Shown here one piece after another: positions 26,514 to 35,776 of a DNA stretch of 64,000 nucleotides. The stretch spans positions 1 to 64,000 of the forward strand of contig NZ_SEWE01000025.1 in assembly GCF_004167665.1 (NCBI RefSeq), read 5' to 3'. Below the pieces are notes generated by a model, which was not told the origin of the DNA, searched no databases, and was given only the letters and a program-made list of their open reading frames with translations. Source of the stretch: Hymenobacter persicinus. Its GTDB lineage: Bacteria; Bacteroidota; Bacteroidia; Cytophagales; Hymenobacteraceae. Numbering within the stretch: position 1 is the first letter of the stretch; every line of letters begins with the position of its first letter. The position numbers were made by a program, and so were the translations under genes.

Positions 26514-27722
26514 ATGGCTACGAACAAGTTCATGTTTGCCACCGGCATCGAAAACAGCTACCCCACCATTCTGCTGCCCAACGGCCAGGAAAAGCGGGTG
26601 GATGAAATGGAGAAATCCGGCCATTACGAGCACTGGCAGCGCGACTTTGAACTGGTCAAGGAAATGGGCATCGAGTTTTTGCGCTACGGCCCACCCTACT
26701 ACAAAACCCACCTCGGCCCGGGCCAGTACGACTGGGAATTCACCGATAAAACCTTTGGGGCCTTGCGCGAGATGGACATCACGCCCATCGTGGACCTGTG
26801 CCACTTCGGCGTGCCCGACTGGATTGGCAGCTTCCAGAACCCGGATTTTCCGCGCCTGTTTGCCGAGTACTGCCGCGCCTTCGCTGAGCGGTTTCCCTAC
26901 GTTCAGCTCTACACGCCGGTCAACGAGATTTACATCACGGCCTTTTTCTCGGCCCAGCTGGGGTGGTGGAACGAGCGCAAAGCCTCGGACCGGGACTTCG
27001 TGACCACCCTCAAAAACGTGTGCAAGGCCAACGTTATGGCCATGATGGCCATTCTCGAAGTGCAGCCCGAGGCCACCTTTATTCAGAGCGAAAGCACCGA
27101 GTACTACCACCCCGAAGCCCCGGAACTGTTCGATAAGGCCCGGTTCATGAACGAGAAGCGGTTTTTGTCGCTCGACCTGACCTACGGCTATCCCGTGTCG
27201 GTGACCATGTACGAGTACCTGATGGACAACGGCATGACCCGTGACGAGTACCACTGGTTTGGGCAGTCCGACATTATGGCCCGCTGCATCATGGGCAACG
27301 ACTACTACGAAACAAACGAGCACCTGCTCAAGCTCGACGGCAGCATCGTACCCAGCGGGGACATTTTTGGCTACTACGTGGTGACCAAGCAGTACTTCGA
27401 CCGCTACCACCTGCCCGTGATGCACACCGAAACCAACATCCGGGAGCCGCTGGCCGTGAACTGGCTGTGGCGGCAGTGGGCCAACGCCCACCGCCTCAAG
27501 CAGGACGGCGTGCCGCTGGTGGGCTTCACTTGGTATTCGCTCACCGACCAGATTGACTGGGACACGGCCCTGCGCGAAGACAACAACCGCGTCAACCCCC
27601 TGGGCCTCTACGATCTGGACCGCAATATCCGCCCCGTGGGCAAGGCTTACAAAAAGCTCATTGCGCAGTGGAAAGACGTGCTGGCCAAGGAAAGCTACGG
27701 CATCCACCTCAATTACTACTAA
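26514..27722 (+). CDS. Family 1 glycosyl hydrolase-like protein
   Basis: 402 residues from ATG 26514 (MATNKFMFATGIENSYPTIL). The glycoside hydrolase 1 barrel is recognisable by FATGIENS, YDWEFTDKTFGALREMDITPIVDLCHFGVPDW, the acid/base region YTPVNEI (Glu138; family consensus TxNEP) and MHTETN (Glu306; family consensus TENG). Both glutamates remain, but their surroundings differ from classical beta-glucosidases and the chain is shorter than the usual 440-480 residues. Without a signal peptide it should be cytosolic. Substrate and even hydrolase activity are uncertain. It may partner the SDR gene upstream. Confidence 0.82.
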   Translation: MATNKFMFATGIENSYPTILLPNGQEKRVDEMEKSGHYEHWQRDFELVKEMGIEFLRYGPPYYKTHLGPGQYDWEFTDKTFGALREMDITPIVDLCHFGVPDWIGSFQNPDFPRLFAEYCRAFAERFPYVQLYTPVNEIYITAFFSAQLGWWNERKASDRDFVTTLKNVCKANVMAMMAILEVQPEATFIQSESTEYYHPEAPELFDKARFMNEKRFLSLDLTYGYPVSVTMYEYLMDNGMTRDEYHWFGQSDIMARCIMGNDYYETNEHLLKLDGSIVPSGDIFGYYVVTKQYFDRYHLPVMHTETNIREPLAVNWLWRQWANAHRLKQDGVPLVGFTWYSLTDQIDWDTALREDNNRVNPLGLYDLDRNIRPVGKAYKKLIAQWKDVLAKESYGIHLNYY

Positions 27723-27762
27723 GCCCGCCGGCCACTTGGACGGGGCGCGGGGCCTGTTTACC

Positions 27763-27789
27763 TTGCTTCGTGTTTTTCAGTTAGCTTTG
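27763..27789 (+). promoter_or_regulatory. Candidate metK promoter
   Basis: TTG (27763-27765), 16 bases, then TAGCTTTG (27782-27789), an exact TAnnTTTG -7 element. Transcription would start near 27796 and give a leader of about 64 bases. No SAM riboswitch was recognised in that leader. Confidence 0.6.
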
Positions 27790-27859
27790 CGACCCGCCTT
27801 GCGCGTTGGCGCGTAAGCTGGCTTTTGTTTTACTGACTGCAGCTGATATCCCGTACCTG

Positions 27860-29122
27860 ATGCCTTACCTGTTCACTTCAGAATCCGTTTCGGAAGGCCA
27901 CCCCGATAAAGTAGCCGACCAGATTTCCGATGCCATCCTCGACGAATATCTGCGGCAGGACCCCGCCTCCAAAGTAGCCTGCGAGACCCTGGTCACCACC
28001 GACTTTGCGCTGGTAGCCGGCGAAATCAAGTCCACGGCCCACGTCGATGCCGAGCCGATTGTGCGGGGCGTTATCAGCCAGATTGGGTACAACAAGCCCG
28101 AGTACCTGTTCAATGCCGACACCTGCGAGGTAATGAACCGCCTGCACGAACAGTCGCCCGACATCAACCAGGGCGTGGAGCGCGCTTCCGATGAGGAGCA
28201 GGGCGCCGGCGACCAGGGCATGATGTTCGGCTACGCCACCAAGGAAACGGCCAACTACATGCCCCTGGCCCTCGACTTGTCGCACCGCCTGCTCGACGAG
28301 CTGGCCAAGATCCGCAAGGCCGGGAAGGAAATGACCTACCTGCGCCCCGACGCCAAAAGCCAGGTAACCATCCGCTACGCCGACGACAACACGCCCGAGG
28401 GCATCGATACCATCGTCGTCAGCACCCAGCACGATGACTTCGATGCTTCCGAAGAGACCATGCTGGCCCGCATCAAGGAGGATATCATCAACATCCTCGT
28501 GCCCCGGGTGAAAGCCGGCCTCGACGCCGCCACGCAGGCTCTGTTCACCGACCAGATTACCTACCACATCAACCCGACTGGCAAGTTCGTTATCGGTGGC
28601 CCCCACGGCGACTCCGGCCTGACCGGCCGCAAGATCATCGTGGACACCTACGGGGGCAAGGGCGCCCACGGCGGCGGCGCTTTCTCGGGTAAGGACTCCA
28701 GCAAAGTAGACCGCTCGGCAGCGTACGCCACCCGCCACATTGCCAAAAACCTGGTGGCCGCCGGCGTCGCGGACCAGGCTCTGGTGCAGGTGGCCTACGC
28801 CATCGGCGTGGCCCAGCCCGTGGGACTGTACGTGACGACCTACGGCACCACCAAGGCCAAGGGCGCCAACGGCCAGCTGCTCACCGACGGTGAAATTGCC
28901 GAGAAGGTGAACAAGCTCTTCGACATGCGCCCTTACGCCATTGTGCAGCGCTTCGGCCTGCGCAACCCCATCTTCGCCGAAACGGCCGCCTACGGCCACA
29001 TGGGTCGTCCTCCGGGCACCAAGCAGGTGAAGATGAGCAACGGCGAAACCAAGACGTTCGAAACCTTCACCTGGGAAAAGCTTGACTACGTCGATAAGAT
29101 TAAAGCCGAGTTCAGCCTGTAA
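27860..29122 (+). CDS. metK: S-adenosylmethionine synthase
   Basis: 420 residues from ATG 27860 ([17 protein letters not shown]); an earlier ATG-less extension is ignored. The enzyme makes S-adenosylmethionine from methionine and ATP in the cytosol. Diagnostic motifs are [30 protein letters not shown] (active-site loop) and [19 protein letters not shown] (phosphate loop), all intact. The length is slightly above the 380-400 of E. coli MetK, as in other Bacteroidota. It is monocistronic with a strong terminator. Confidence 0.98.
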   Translation: MPYLFTSESVSEGHPDKVADQISDAILDEYLRQDPASKVACETLVTTDFALVAGEIKSTAHVDAEPIVRGVISQIGYNKPEYLFNADTCEVMNRLHEQSPDINQGVERASDEEQGAGDQGMMFGYATKETANYMPLALDLSHRLLDELAKIRKAGKEMTYLRPDAKSQVTIRYADDNTPEGIDTIVVSTQHDDFDASEETMLARIKEDIINILVPRVKAGLDAATQALFTDQITYHINPTGKFVIGGPHGDSGLTGRKIIVDTYGGKGAHGGGAFSGKDSSKVDRSAAYATRHIAKNLVAAGVADQALVQVAYAIGVAQPVGLYVTTYGTTKAKGANGQLLTDGEIAEKVNKLFDMRPYAIVQRFGLRNPIFAETAAYGHMGRPPGTKQVKMSNGETKTFETFTWEKLDYVDKIKAEFSL

Positions 29123-29155
29123 GCCTCGCTTCTAGCTGCCCCCACTACCTGAAAA

Positions 29156-29181
29156 GGCCCCGCCGGTTATCCGGCGGGGCC
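29156..29181. terminator. Bidirectional terminator between metK and hpf
   Basis: GGCCCCGCCGG and CCGGCGGGGCC form an 11-bp stem with loop TTAT, with AAAA on the left and TTTT on the right. Confidence 0.9.
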
Positions 29182-29217
29182 TTTTCTATGATTATGGTCG
29201 GTTAGAGCCTCGGCTCC

Positions 29218-29517
29218 TTAGTGACTCATTACTTTCTCATTGTGCTTGGTAATCTGCCGACGCAGGTTTTCCGTGGCTGCATCCGCCGCCGCTTCGAAAG
29301 AAGCCGCATCTTCCTGGCTAAACAGGGTGGTGCCGGGAATGTAAAGCTTGATTTCGACCGTCTTGTTGTCGATACCGTCTTTGTTGTTCAGCTTCAGAAT
29401 TACTTCCCCGTTGGTTACACGGTCATAAAACGTTTCGAGCTTATCGAGGCGCTTCTGGATGAAGTCAAGTAGTTTTTGGTCGGCGTCAAAGTGTACCGAA
29501 TGCATCTGTACTTTCAT
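29218..29517 (-). CDS. hpf: Ribosome hibernation-promoting factor, short form
   Basis: 99 residues. The HPF/RaiA fold is seen in MKVQMHSVHFDADQKLLDFI, the helix QKRLDKLETFYDRV, and the tail ASFEAAADAATENLRRQITKHNEK. It binds the decoding centre of idle 30S subunits in stationary phase. There is no C-terminal dimerisation domain, so this is the short type. It follows xerC by 48 bases on the minus strand in the order rpsU-xerC-hpf typical of the phylum. Confidence 0.95.
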   Translation of the reverse strand: MKVQMHSVHFDADQKLLDFIQKRLDKLETFYDRVTNGEVILKLNNKDGIDNKTVEIKLYIPGTTLFSQEDAASFEAAADAATENLRRQITKHNEKVMSH

Positions 29518-29565
29518 CGGTCGGAGGGGTTTGGGGGTAGAAAAAAGGAAAACGCAACTACAACA

Positions 29566-30465
29566 TCAGGCCTTCGGATGGGCCTTTTCAAATACCGCTT
29601 TCAGCTTGTCAATCGACAAGTGGGTGTAGACTTGGGTGGCAGCCAAATTGGCGTGGCCCAGCAGCTCCTTAATGGCATTCAGGTCGGCGCCTTTGCTGAG
29701 CAGATGCGTGGCAAAGGAGTGTCGCAGCACGTGAGGGTGCTGCTGGGAAGTCGCCGTCGTTATTTGCCCTAAATAGTGCTTCACGGTCCGATACACGAAC
29801 TTTTCGTAGAGAGGTTCGAGCTTATCTGTAACGAGGAGCGTGGTGCGGGCGTTGTCGGCGGTGCCAAATTCCGCCCCCTTCAGCCCTATATAGCGCTCAA
29901 GCACTATAAGCAGGGTGGGGTTCAGCGGCACGAGGCGCTGCTTGTTGCCTTTGCCGGTCACGCGCACCGTGCGGGCGCTCAAGCTCAGGTCGTCGTGGCG
30001 GATGCCGATGAGCTCGGAAAGGCGGATGCCGGTGCCGTAGAGCAGCTCCAGAATCAGCTGGTCGCGGCGGCCGGCCAGGGTATCGGGAAACTCGAAGGAG
30101 TTGAGCAGGCCGTTGAGCGAATCCTCGGGCACGAAGTCGGGAAGCTTCTTGGCCACCTTCGGGGAGGTGATGCGCAGCATCGGGTTTTTGCCGATGACGT
30201 TGGTGCGCAGCAAAAACTTGAAGTAGGACCGCAGGCAGGCAATCTTGCGGTTGACGGTGCGCGGATCCAGCTTCTGCTGCATGAGTTCCACCACCCAGGA
30301 CCGGATCAGCGTGTGGTCGGCCTGGGCGGGATTGTCGAGCTCGTACGCGGTTTTGAGGTAGTCCGAAAACTGCCTGAGGTCGGTCTGGTACGACAAAACG
30401 GTATGGGGGCTGTAGCGCCGCTCAAACCGGAGGTAGTCAAAAAATAATTCCATACGCTGAGCCAT
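29566..30465 (-). CDS. xerC: Tyrosine recombinase of the XerC/XerD type
   Basis: 299 residues. The N-terminal SAM-like domain starts FFDYLRFERRYSPHTV. The catalytic set is complete: Arg in GTGIRLSELIGIRHDD, Lys in VTGKGNKQRLVPL, His/Arg in HVLRHSFATHLL, and His and Tyr in GHANLAATQVYTHLS. Enzymes of this type resolve chromosome dimers at dif sites. Which Xer of the pair it is cannot be fixed without comparison. It lies between rpsU and hpf, a conserved position in Bacteroidota, which argues for the housekeeping recombinase and against a mobile integrase. Confidence 0.9.
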   Translation of the reverse strand: MAQRMELFFDYLRFERRYSPHTVLSYQTDLRQFSDYLKTAYELDNPAQADHTLIRSWVVELMQQKLDPRTVNRKIACLRSYFKFLLRTNVIGKNPMLRITSPKVAKKLPDFVPEDSLNGLLNSFEFPDTLAGRRDQLILELLYGTGIRLSELIGIRHDDLSLSARTVRVTGKGNKQRLVPLNPTLLIVLERYIGLKGAEFGTADNARTTLLVTDKLEPLYEKFVYRTVKHYLGQITTATSQQHPHVLRHSFATHLLSKGADLNAIKELLGHANLAATQVYTHLSIDKLKAVFEKAHPKA

Positions 30466-30524
30466 TACGGCCGGGGCCGGATACCCAATGTATGGAATTA
30501 AATCGGAAAGATAATACGCGAAAA

Positions 30525-30562
30525 AACCGGCTGATTCGCTTGGAAAAGCAATTCAGCCGGTT
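30525..30562 (-). terminator. Terminator after rpsU
   Basis: AACCGGCTGA (30525-30534) pairs with TCAGCCGGTT (30553-30562). On the minus strand the stem is followed by a T-run (complement of A-run 30521-30526). It lies between rpsU and xerC, so xerC may be transcribed by read-through or from its own promoter. Confidence 0.75.
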
Positions 30563-30587
30563 GGGACTCTTCGCCGGGAGCTACGGG

Positions 30588-30782
30588 CTAGTAGTTCTCC
30601 GTAGCGTACATCGTCTGCTTGTAAACAGCTTTGATTTTCTGCTTACGCTTGGTGATGGAAGGCTTCTGGAAGAAGGTGCGACGACGCAGCTCTTTCAGAA
30701 CGCCGGTGCGCTCAAATTTTTTCTTGAAACGCTTCAGGGCACGGTCAACGGACTCGTTATCCTTAATCTGGACGATGATCAT
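30588..30782 (-). CDS. rpsU: 30S ribosomal protein S21
   Basis: 64 residues from ATG 30782 ([20 protein letters not shown]); the longer frame starts at a TTG inside the -7 element. The body [18 protein letters not shown] matches S21, a small basic protein on the 30S platform near the anti-Shine-Dalgarno end of 16S rRNA. The start is confirmed by length and by the upstream promoter. Confidence 0.96.
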   Translation of the reverse strand: MIIVQIKDNESVDRALKRFKKKFERTGVLKELRRRTFFQKPSITKRKQKIKAVYKQTMYATENY

Positions 30783-30821
30783 ATGCTCAGTGAAATTGAA
30801 AACTTCTTCTTTTAGGGGTTG

Positions 30822-30852
30822 CAAAGGTAACAGGCTGTTTCATACTACGCAA
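30822..30852 (-). promoter_or_regulatory. rpsU promoter
   Basis: On the minus strand TTG (30852-30850) is followed, 20 bases on, by TACCTTTG (30829-30822), an exact match to TAnnTTTG. Transcription would start near 30815 and give a leader of about 33 bases. Confidence 0.65.
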
Positions 30853-30872
30853 GCCCCCGCTTAGTTACGTGC

Positions 30873-32012
30873 TTATTTGAGCAGATTCCGGGCAATAACC
30901 AGCTTCTGAATTTCGGAAGTGCCTTCGCCAATGGTGCATAGCTTGGAATCCCGGTAGTATTTCTCGGCCGGATAATCCTTGGTGTAACCGTAGCCGCCAA
31001 AGATCTGCACGCCCTCGGTAGCGCAGCGCACGCTCACCTCGGAAGCGTAGAGCTTGGCCATGGCCGATTCCTGGGTCACGTTCAGGCCGCGGTCCTTCAT
31101 GTCGGCGGCGCGGTAGGTGAGCAGGCTGGCGGCTTCGATTTCCGTGGCCATGTCGGCCAGCTTGAAGCTGATGCCCTGGAAGCTCGAAATCGGCTTGTTG
31201 AACTGGTGGCGCTCCTGCGAGTAGGCCAAGGCGGCCTCGAAGGCGCCCTGGGCAATACCCAGGCTCAGGGCCGCAATGGAAATGCGGCCGCCGTCGAGCA
31301 CCTTCATCGACTGGATGAAGCCCTCGCCGACCTTGCCCAGGATGTTAGCCTTGGGTACGCGGCAGTCGGTGAAGATCAGCTCGGTGGTTTCGGAGGCCCG
31401 CATGCCGAGCTTGTCTTCCTTGCGGCCGGCGGCGAAGCCCTCAGTGGGTTTCTCAATGACGAAGGCCGTCATGCCGTGGGAGTCGCCGACTTCGCCGGTG
31501 CGGGCAATGACGACGGCAATGTTGCTGCTCTTGCCGTGGGTTATAAAGTTTTTGGCCCCGTTGAGCACGTAGTAGTCACCGTCTTCCACGGCCACGGTGC
31601 GCATGTTGCCGGCGTCGGAGCCGGTGTTGGGCTCCGTCAGGCCCCAGGCGCCGATCCACTCGGCCGAGGCCAGCTTGGGCAGCCACTTGCTTTTCTGCTC
31701 CTCGGAGCCAAACTGCAGAATATGACCCGTGCAAAGCGAGTTGTGGGCCGCCATGCTCAGGCCGATGCTGCCGTCAATCTTGGACAGCTCAGCAATGGCC
31801 GTCACGTATTCCACGTAGCCGAACCCGGAGCCGCCGTACTGCTGGGGCACCAGCACGCCCATCAGGCCCAGCTCGCCGAGCTTCTTGAATACCTCGACGG
31901 GAAACTCCTGGCTCTCATCCCACTTCATCATGTCGGGCTTGATGTGGGTGGCGCCGAAGTCGCGCACCATCTGGGCAATCATGGTCTGGTTTTCAGTGGC
32001 TACTAATTCCAT
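30873..32012 (-). CDS. Acyl-CoA dehydrogenase
   Basis: 379 residues, the family norm. FAD and substrate motifs are clear: [15 protein letters not shown] (flavin contact), [17 protein letters not shown], and the C-terminal [40 protein letters not shown]. The Glu in the latter region or near RDSKL provides the catalytic base in short/medium-chain enzymes. It oxidises acyl-CoA to enoyl-CoA in beta-oxidation or branched-chain amino acid breakdown; chain length cannot be told. On the minus strand TACTTTCG at 32095-32088 could be its -7 element. Confidence 0.93.
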   Translation of the reverse strand: MELVATENQTMIAQMVRDFGATHIKPDMMKWDESQEFPVEVFKKLGELGLMGVLVPQQYGGSGFGYVEYVTAIAELSKIDGSIGLSMAAHNSLCTGHILQFGSEEQKSKWLPKLASAEWIGAWGLTEPNTGSDAGNMRTVAVEDGDYYVLNGAKNFITHGKSSNIAVVIARTGEVGDSHGMTAFVIEKPTEGFAAGRKEDKLGMRASETTELIFTDCRVPKANILGKVGEGFIQSMKVLDGGRISIAALSLGIAQGAFEAALAYSQERHQFNKPISSFQGISFKLADMATEIEAASLLTYRAADMKDRGLNVTQESAMAKLYASEVSVRCATEGVQIFGGYGYTKDYPAEKYYRDSKLCTIGEGTSEIQKLVIARNLLK

Positions 32013-32148
32013 GGGAAACGGAAGGATTGGGGTGGGGAAGGGGATAGTTCGGTCGGCGCCAACGGGGCGGGGCCCAGTTTGGGTCTGCGAAAGTACGCTT
32101 TTGCCACCAGAGAAGCCAGCTGCCGGCCGAAGCGGGACGGACCCGATT

Positions 32149-32178
32149 TTGAAAGGGCGCGCTAATTCGGTTACTTTG
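32149..32178 (+). promoter_or_regulatory. Candidate promoter of the polysaccharide export operon
   Basis: TTTTG ends at 32151 and TACTTTG at 32172-32178 lies 20 bases on. The -7 element has one spacer base fewer than TAnnTTTG, so support is moderate. Confidence 0.45.
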
Positions 32179-32263
32179 AAGGTTTTTTAGAGGGAAATGG
32201 CTGGTTTTAAGCCGCTATTTCCCGAGGATTCTCCACATGACCCCCCCGGCTTTTCCAGCCTGC

Positions 32264-33208
32264 ATGCAACAACCTGCTATTTCCCGCCTTCTGCGCCTCT
32301 GGCTGCTGTGTGTGCCGCTTGCGGTGCTGTTTTCGTCCTGCGCCTCGTCCCGCTACTACCGGCAAAGCATCATGTTTCAGACGCCCACGGGGCAAGGAGT
32401 TGATACGATGAAGCTGCGCGCGGCCGTCAACCGCACCGCCCGCAATTACCTGATTCAGCCCAACGACTACCTGCAGGTGCAGGTCTATACCAACAAAGGG
32501 GAGCGGATTCTGGACCCCAACGGGGAACTGCGCTTCGGCGCCCCGGGCATCGGCACTAATGGCGGCAGTAGCACCGGCACCAGCCGCATTTCCCAGGCCA
32601 TGGGCGGGCAGGGCGGCCTCGGCGGCCAGCCCGCCCAAACCAACCAGCAGAATCTGGGCGCTAATGAGTTTCTGGTGCAAAGCAACGGCCGCGTGAAGCT
32701 GCCGATGGTGGACATGGTGAGCGTGGCAGGCCTCTCGCTGTTGCAGGCCGACAGTCTGCTCCAAGTACGCTACAGCGCTTACTATAAGGACGTGTTTGTG
32801 GCCACGCGGGTGACCAACAACCGGGTCTTCGTGCTGGGCTCCCCCGGGGGGCGCATCGTGACGCTGGCCAACGATAACATGAACCTGTTGGAAGTGCTGG
32901 CGGCCGTAGGCGGCCTCAACGGCGGCGTCAATGGTGGGATACAAAGTACCTCGCTTTCGGGCGGCCGCTCCTACAACATCCGCCTGATCCGGGGAGATTT
33001 GAAAAACCCGCAGGTGCAGATCATCGATTTGTCGACCATCGACGGCATGCGCCGGGCCAATCTGCAGGTGGAGCCCAACGATGTGGTCTATATCGAGCCC
33101 ATCAATCGGCCCTTCTTCCAGGCCCTGACCGATGCCGGCGCCGTATTTGGCCTGATTGGTGGTCTGACGAGTCTGCTGACGACCTATCTGTTGATCTCGA
33201 AACTTTAA
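32264..33208 (+). CDS. Polysaccharide export lipoprotein, Wza-like
   Basis: 314 residues from ATG 32264 (MQQPAISRLLRLWLLC); ATG 32237 would add nine residues. The lipobox LFSSC predicts a lipoprotein. The polysaccharide export domain starts YLIQPNDYLQVQVYTNKGE and the later SLBB-like part is VFVLGSPGGRIVTLANDNMNLLEVLAAVGG. A C-terminal hydrophobic helix (AVFGLIGGLTSLLTTYLLIS) could span the outer membrane as the Wza ring does. It forms the outer-membrane channel for exopolysaccharide. A glycine/asparagine/glutamine-rich insert near residues 98-140 is not typical. The Wzc-like kinase follows after 75 bases. Confidence 0.9.
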   Translation: MQQPAISRLLRLWLLCVPLAVLFSSCASSRYYRQSIMFQTPTGQGVDTMKLRAAVNRTARNYLIQPNDYLQVQVYTNKGERILDPNGELRFGAPGIGTNGGSSTGTSRISQAMGGQGGLGGQPAQTNQQNLGANEFLVQSNGRVKLPMVDMVSVAGLSLLQADSLLQVRYSAYYKDVFVATRVTNNRVFVLGSPGGRIVTLANDNMNLLEVLAAVGGLNGGVNGGIQSTSLSGGRSYNIRLIRGDLKNPQVQIIDLSTIDGMRRANLQVEPNDVVYIEPINRPFFQALTDAGAVFGLIGGLTSLLTTYLLISKL

Positions 33209-33283
33209 TTATTCGCTTAAGATTAGGTATCGGAGCCGTAGCTCAAGGCGCTACGTTCTGAAAACTAACTTGCTAACGACCGA

Positions 33284-35752
33284 ATGGCAGTAAACGAAAA
33301 CGCTGAACTGGAGGACCTGATCCGCAACGCGGGCGGTGGAGACGTGGAAGCTGAAGGCGAAGACGACCCCGGATTCGATATTGCGACGCTGCTGCTGGTT
33401 GCCCGCCGGAGCCTGATCTGGATAGTTCTGCTCATCGCCCTGGGGCTGACGGCTTCCTGGCTGTTTTTGCGCTACACCAAGCCGGTCTACAAGTCCACTT
33501 CCCTGCTCAAGATTGACGAGAAGACCGAAGCCGGCGCCCTGGGCCTGGCCGGCCCGCTCGGCAAGGGCATTGAGGAGCAGCAAACCCTGAACAAGCTCTC
33601 GGGGGAAGTGGAGCTCATCAAATCCAACATCATCTACCGCCGCCTCAAGGATTCGCTGGATCTGGACGTGAACTACTACGTGGAGGGCACGGTGCTGGAA
33701 AACGAGCTCTACGGCACCTCTCCGTTTAAGGTAGAGTACAACATCAAGGACCCCGGCCTCTACAACACCAAGTTCAACCTCATCTTCACTGGGCCCCAGC
33801 GCATCCGCCTCAATTACCTCTACGGGGGTCAGGAGCAGAGCGGGGAGTACAGCCTGGGCCAGCCCATCGTGATTCCGGGCATGGAAATGCGGATTCTGGC
33901 CACGCCCTTGCTGAATGCCGAGGCCCAGGACAAAAAGTACCACTTCGTCATCAACGACGACGGCGGGCTGAATGCCTACCTGAGCAACAACCTGAGCGTG
34001 GAAATCGTGAATGCCGATGCCAACACGATTCAGATTGCCTTCACCGACTTCAACCCCGCCAAAGCCCAGGACATCGTCAACAAGATTGACACGGTGTACC
34101 TGCAGGAAAAGCTGGCCAAAAAGCAACAGGCCACGGCCCAGACCCTGCAGTTTCTGGAGCAGACCCTGGCCGAAAACCGCACCCAGCTGCAGAACGCGGA
34201 GGAGAACCTGCAGTCGTTTGTGCGCAACAACAAGACCTACGACGTGAAGGCCGACGTGGCCGCCATCAGCGAGAAGCTCGCCGAGCAGGAAGAGGAGCGG
34301 CTCAAGCTGACCGAAAAGGCCCGCCTGCTGGGCGAGGTAACCCGGCTCGTGGAGCAGGACCGCCTCGTGGCCAGCGAAGAAGCCACCCTGGAAGAAAGCA
34401 TTCCGGGCCTGGCCACGCTGGAAGACTCGCCCCTGACCCAACAGCTCGAAGAGCTGAACCAACTGCAGCAGAACCTGCGGCGCATCCTGCGTTCCTACAC
34501 GCCCGCTACCGAAGCTGTCAAGCAGCAGCAGTCGGCCATTACCTACCTCAAAAACAGCGTGCGCCGGCAGCTGCAGCAAAACCGCAAGCTGCTGCAGGAC
34601 CAGATCAGCCGCATGAACCAGCTGCGGGCGCAGTTCAACTCCGACCTGCAGTCGTTGCCGCAGAAGGAAACCGAGCTAGCTCGCCTGAAGCGTCCCTTTG
34701 AGCTCTACGAGAAGACGTACCTCATGCTGATGGACAAAATCGTGGAATTCAACATGGCCAAGGCCGGCACCACGGCCGACTTCCAGATTCTGTCGCCGGC
34801 CAGCCGGCCCGGGGCACCTATTTCGCCCATCCGCATGATGGTGTACGCCATCGGCCTGGCTGCGGGCATCGTGCTGGGCTTGCTGCTGGTAGCGGTGCGC
34901 TTCTTCATGCACAACACCGTGACGAGCGTGCGGGAACTGGAGCGCGCCACTTCGGCCTCGGTGCTGGGCGTGATTCCGAACTACGACAAGGAAAAAATGT
35001 CCGTCTCGAAGCTGGTGGTGGACAAAAGCCCCAAGTCGGCTATTTCCGAGGCCATTCGTTCGATCCGGACCAACCTGGACTTTATCAGCTCATCGAAGAA
35101 GAAGCGGCTGATTTCGGTGACCTCCACCATTTCGGGGGAAGGCAAAACCTTCGTTACCGTGAACCTGGGCGGCATCATTGCCCTTTCGGGGCAGCGCGTG
35201 GTGATTCTGGACCTTGACATGCGCAAGCCCAAGGTGAACCTGGCCTTCAGCGCCGAAAACGTGAAGGGCGTCAGCACCATTCTCATCGAGAAGCATACCG
35301 TGCTCGAGTGCGTGCAGCACACCACCATCCCGACGCTGGACTTCATCTCGGCCGGCCCGACGCCGCCTAACCCGTCAGAGCTGATTCTGAATGCGAAGTT
35401 CGACGATATGCTCACCGAGCTCTACGAGCACTACGACGTGATTCTGATTGACACCCCGCCGGTAGGGCTGGTGACGGATGGCATTCTGATTATGCGCAAG
35501 GCCGATATTCCGCTGTATATCGTGCGGGCCAACTACTCGAAGAAAACCTTCCTCAAAAACATCAACAAGCTCATGCGGGCCAACAACTTCACCCGCCTGT
35601 GCGCCATCCTCAACGATGCCAACGCCAGCGGCGTGTACGGCTACGGCTACGGGTATGGCTACGGCTACGGCTACGGTTACGGCCAGGGCTACTACGAGGA
35701 AACCAAGCCGACGGGCAGCGCCCTGTCCCGCCTGCGCAAGCGGTTTACCTAA
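33284..35752 (+). CDS. Polysaccharide co-polymerase with tyrosine autokinase domain, Wzc-like
   Basis: 822 residues. A first membrane helix near 46-64 (LIWIVLLIALGLTASWLFL) opens the Wzz domain; a long coiled coil spans about 265-480, and the second helix is near 520-540. The cytosolic BY-kinase has Walker A STISGEGKTF near 618, Walker A' VVILDLDMRKP and Walker B VILIDTPPVG. The C-terminus has eight consecutive Tyr-Gly pairs (785-800) followed by QGYYEE, the phosphorylation cluster. It controls polymer length and export through cycles of autophosphorylation. The lipoprotein channel precedes it and the phosphatase follows 24 bases later. Confidence 0.95.
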   Translation: MAVNENAELEDLIRNAGGGDVEAEGEDDPGFDIATLLLVARRSLIWIVLLIALGLTASWLFLRYTKPVYKSTSLLKIDEKTEAGALGLAGPLGKGIEEQQTLNKLSGEVELIKSNIIYRRLKDSLDLDVNYYVEGTVLENELYGTSPFKVEYNIKDPGLYNTKFNLIFTGPQRIRLNYLYGGQEQSGEYSLGQPIVIPGMEMRILATPLLNAEAQDKKYHFVINDDGGLNAYLSNNLSVEIVNADANTIQIAFTDFNPAKAQDIVNKIDTVYLQEKLAKKQQATAQTLQFLEQTLAENRTQLQNAEENLQSFVRNNKTYDVKADVAAISEKLAEQEEERLKLTEKARLLGEVTRLVEQDRLVASEEATLEESIPGLATLEDSPLTQQLEELNQLQQNLRRILRSYTPATEAVKQQQSAITYLKNSVRRQLQQNRKLLQDQISRMNQLRAQFNSDLQSLPQKETELARLKRPFELYEKTYLMLMDKIVEFNMAKAGTTADFQILSPASRPGAPISPIRMMVYAIGLAAGIVLGLLLVAVRFFMHNTVTSVRELERATSASVLGVIPNYDKEKMSVSKLVVDKSPKSAISEAIRSIRTNLDFISSSKKKRLISVTSTISGEGKTFVTVNLGGIIALSGQRVVILDLDMRKPKVNLAFSAENVKGVSTILIEKHTVLECVQHTTIPTLDFISAGPTPPNPSELILNAKFDDMLTELYEHYDVILIDTPPVGLVTDGILIMRKADIPLYIVRANYSKKTFLKNINKLMRANNFTRLCAILNDANASGVYGYGYGYGYGYGYGYGQGYYEETKPTGSALSRLRKRFT
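35636..35683 (+). repeat. Hexanucleotide repeat coding for (Tyr-Gly)8
   Basis: Eight tandem TAC/TAT-GGN units encode the tyrosine-rich tail of the kinase. Several units are identical TACGGC, so slippage by whole units would change tyrosine number without a frameshift. Confidence 0.9.
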
Positions 35753-35776
35753 CCTTTCGCCTTTCTTCCCTCTCGC

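Noticed and set aside
27723-27859. SAM riboswitch before metK
   Set aside because: The leader is short and I could not draw the SAM-I or SAM-II conserved core; only a promoter is supported.
29566-30465. Second mobile integrase
   Set aside because: Gene order with rpsU and hpf and a full XerC/D catalytic set mark it as the housekeeping recombinase.
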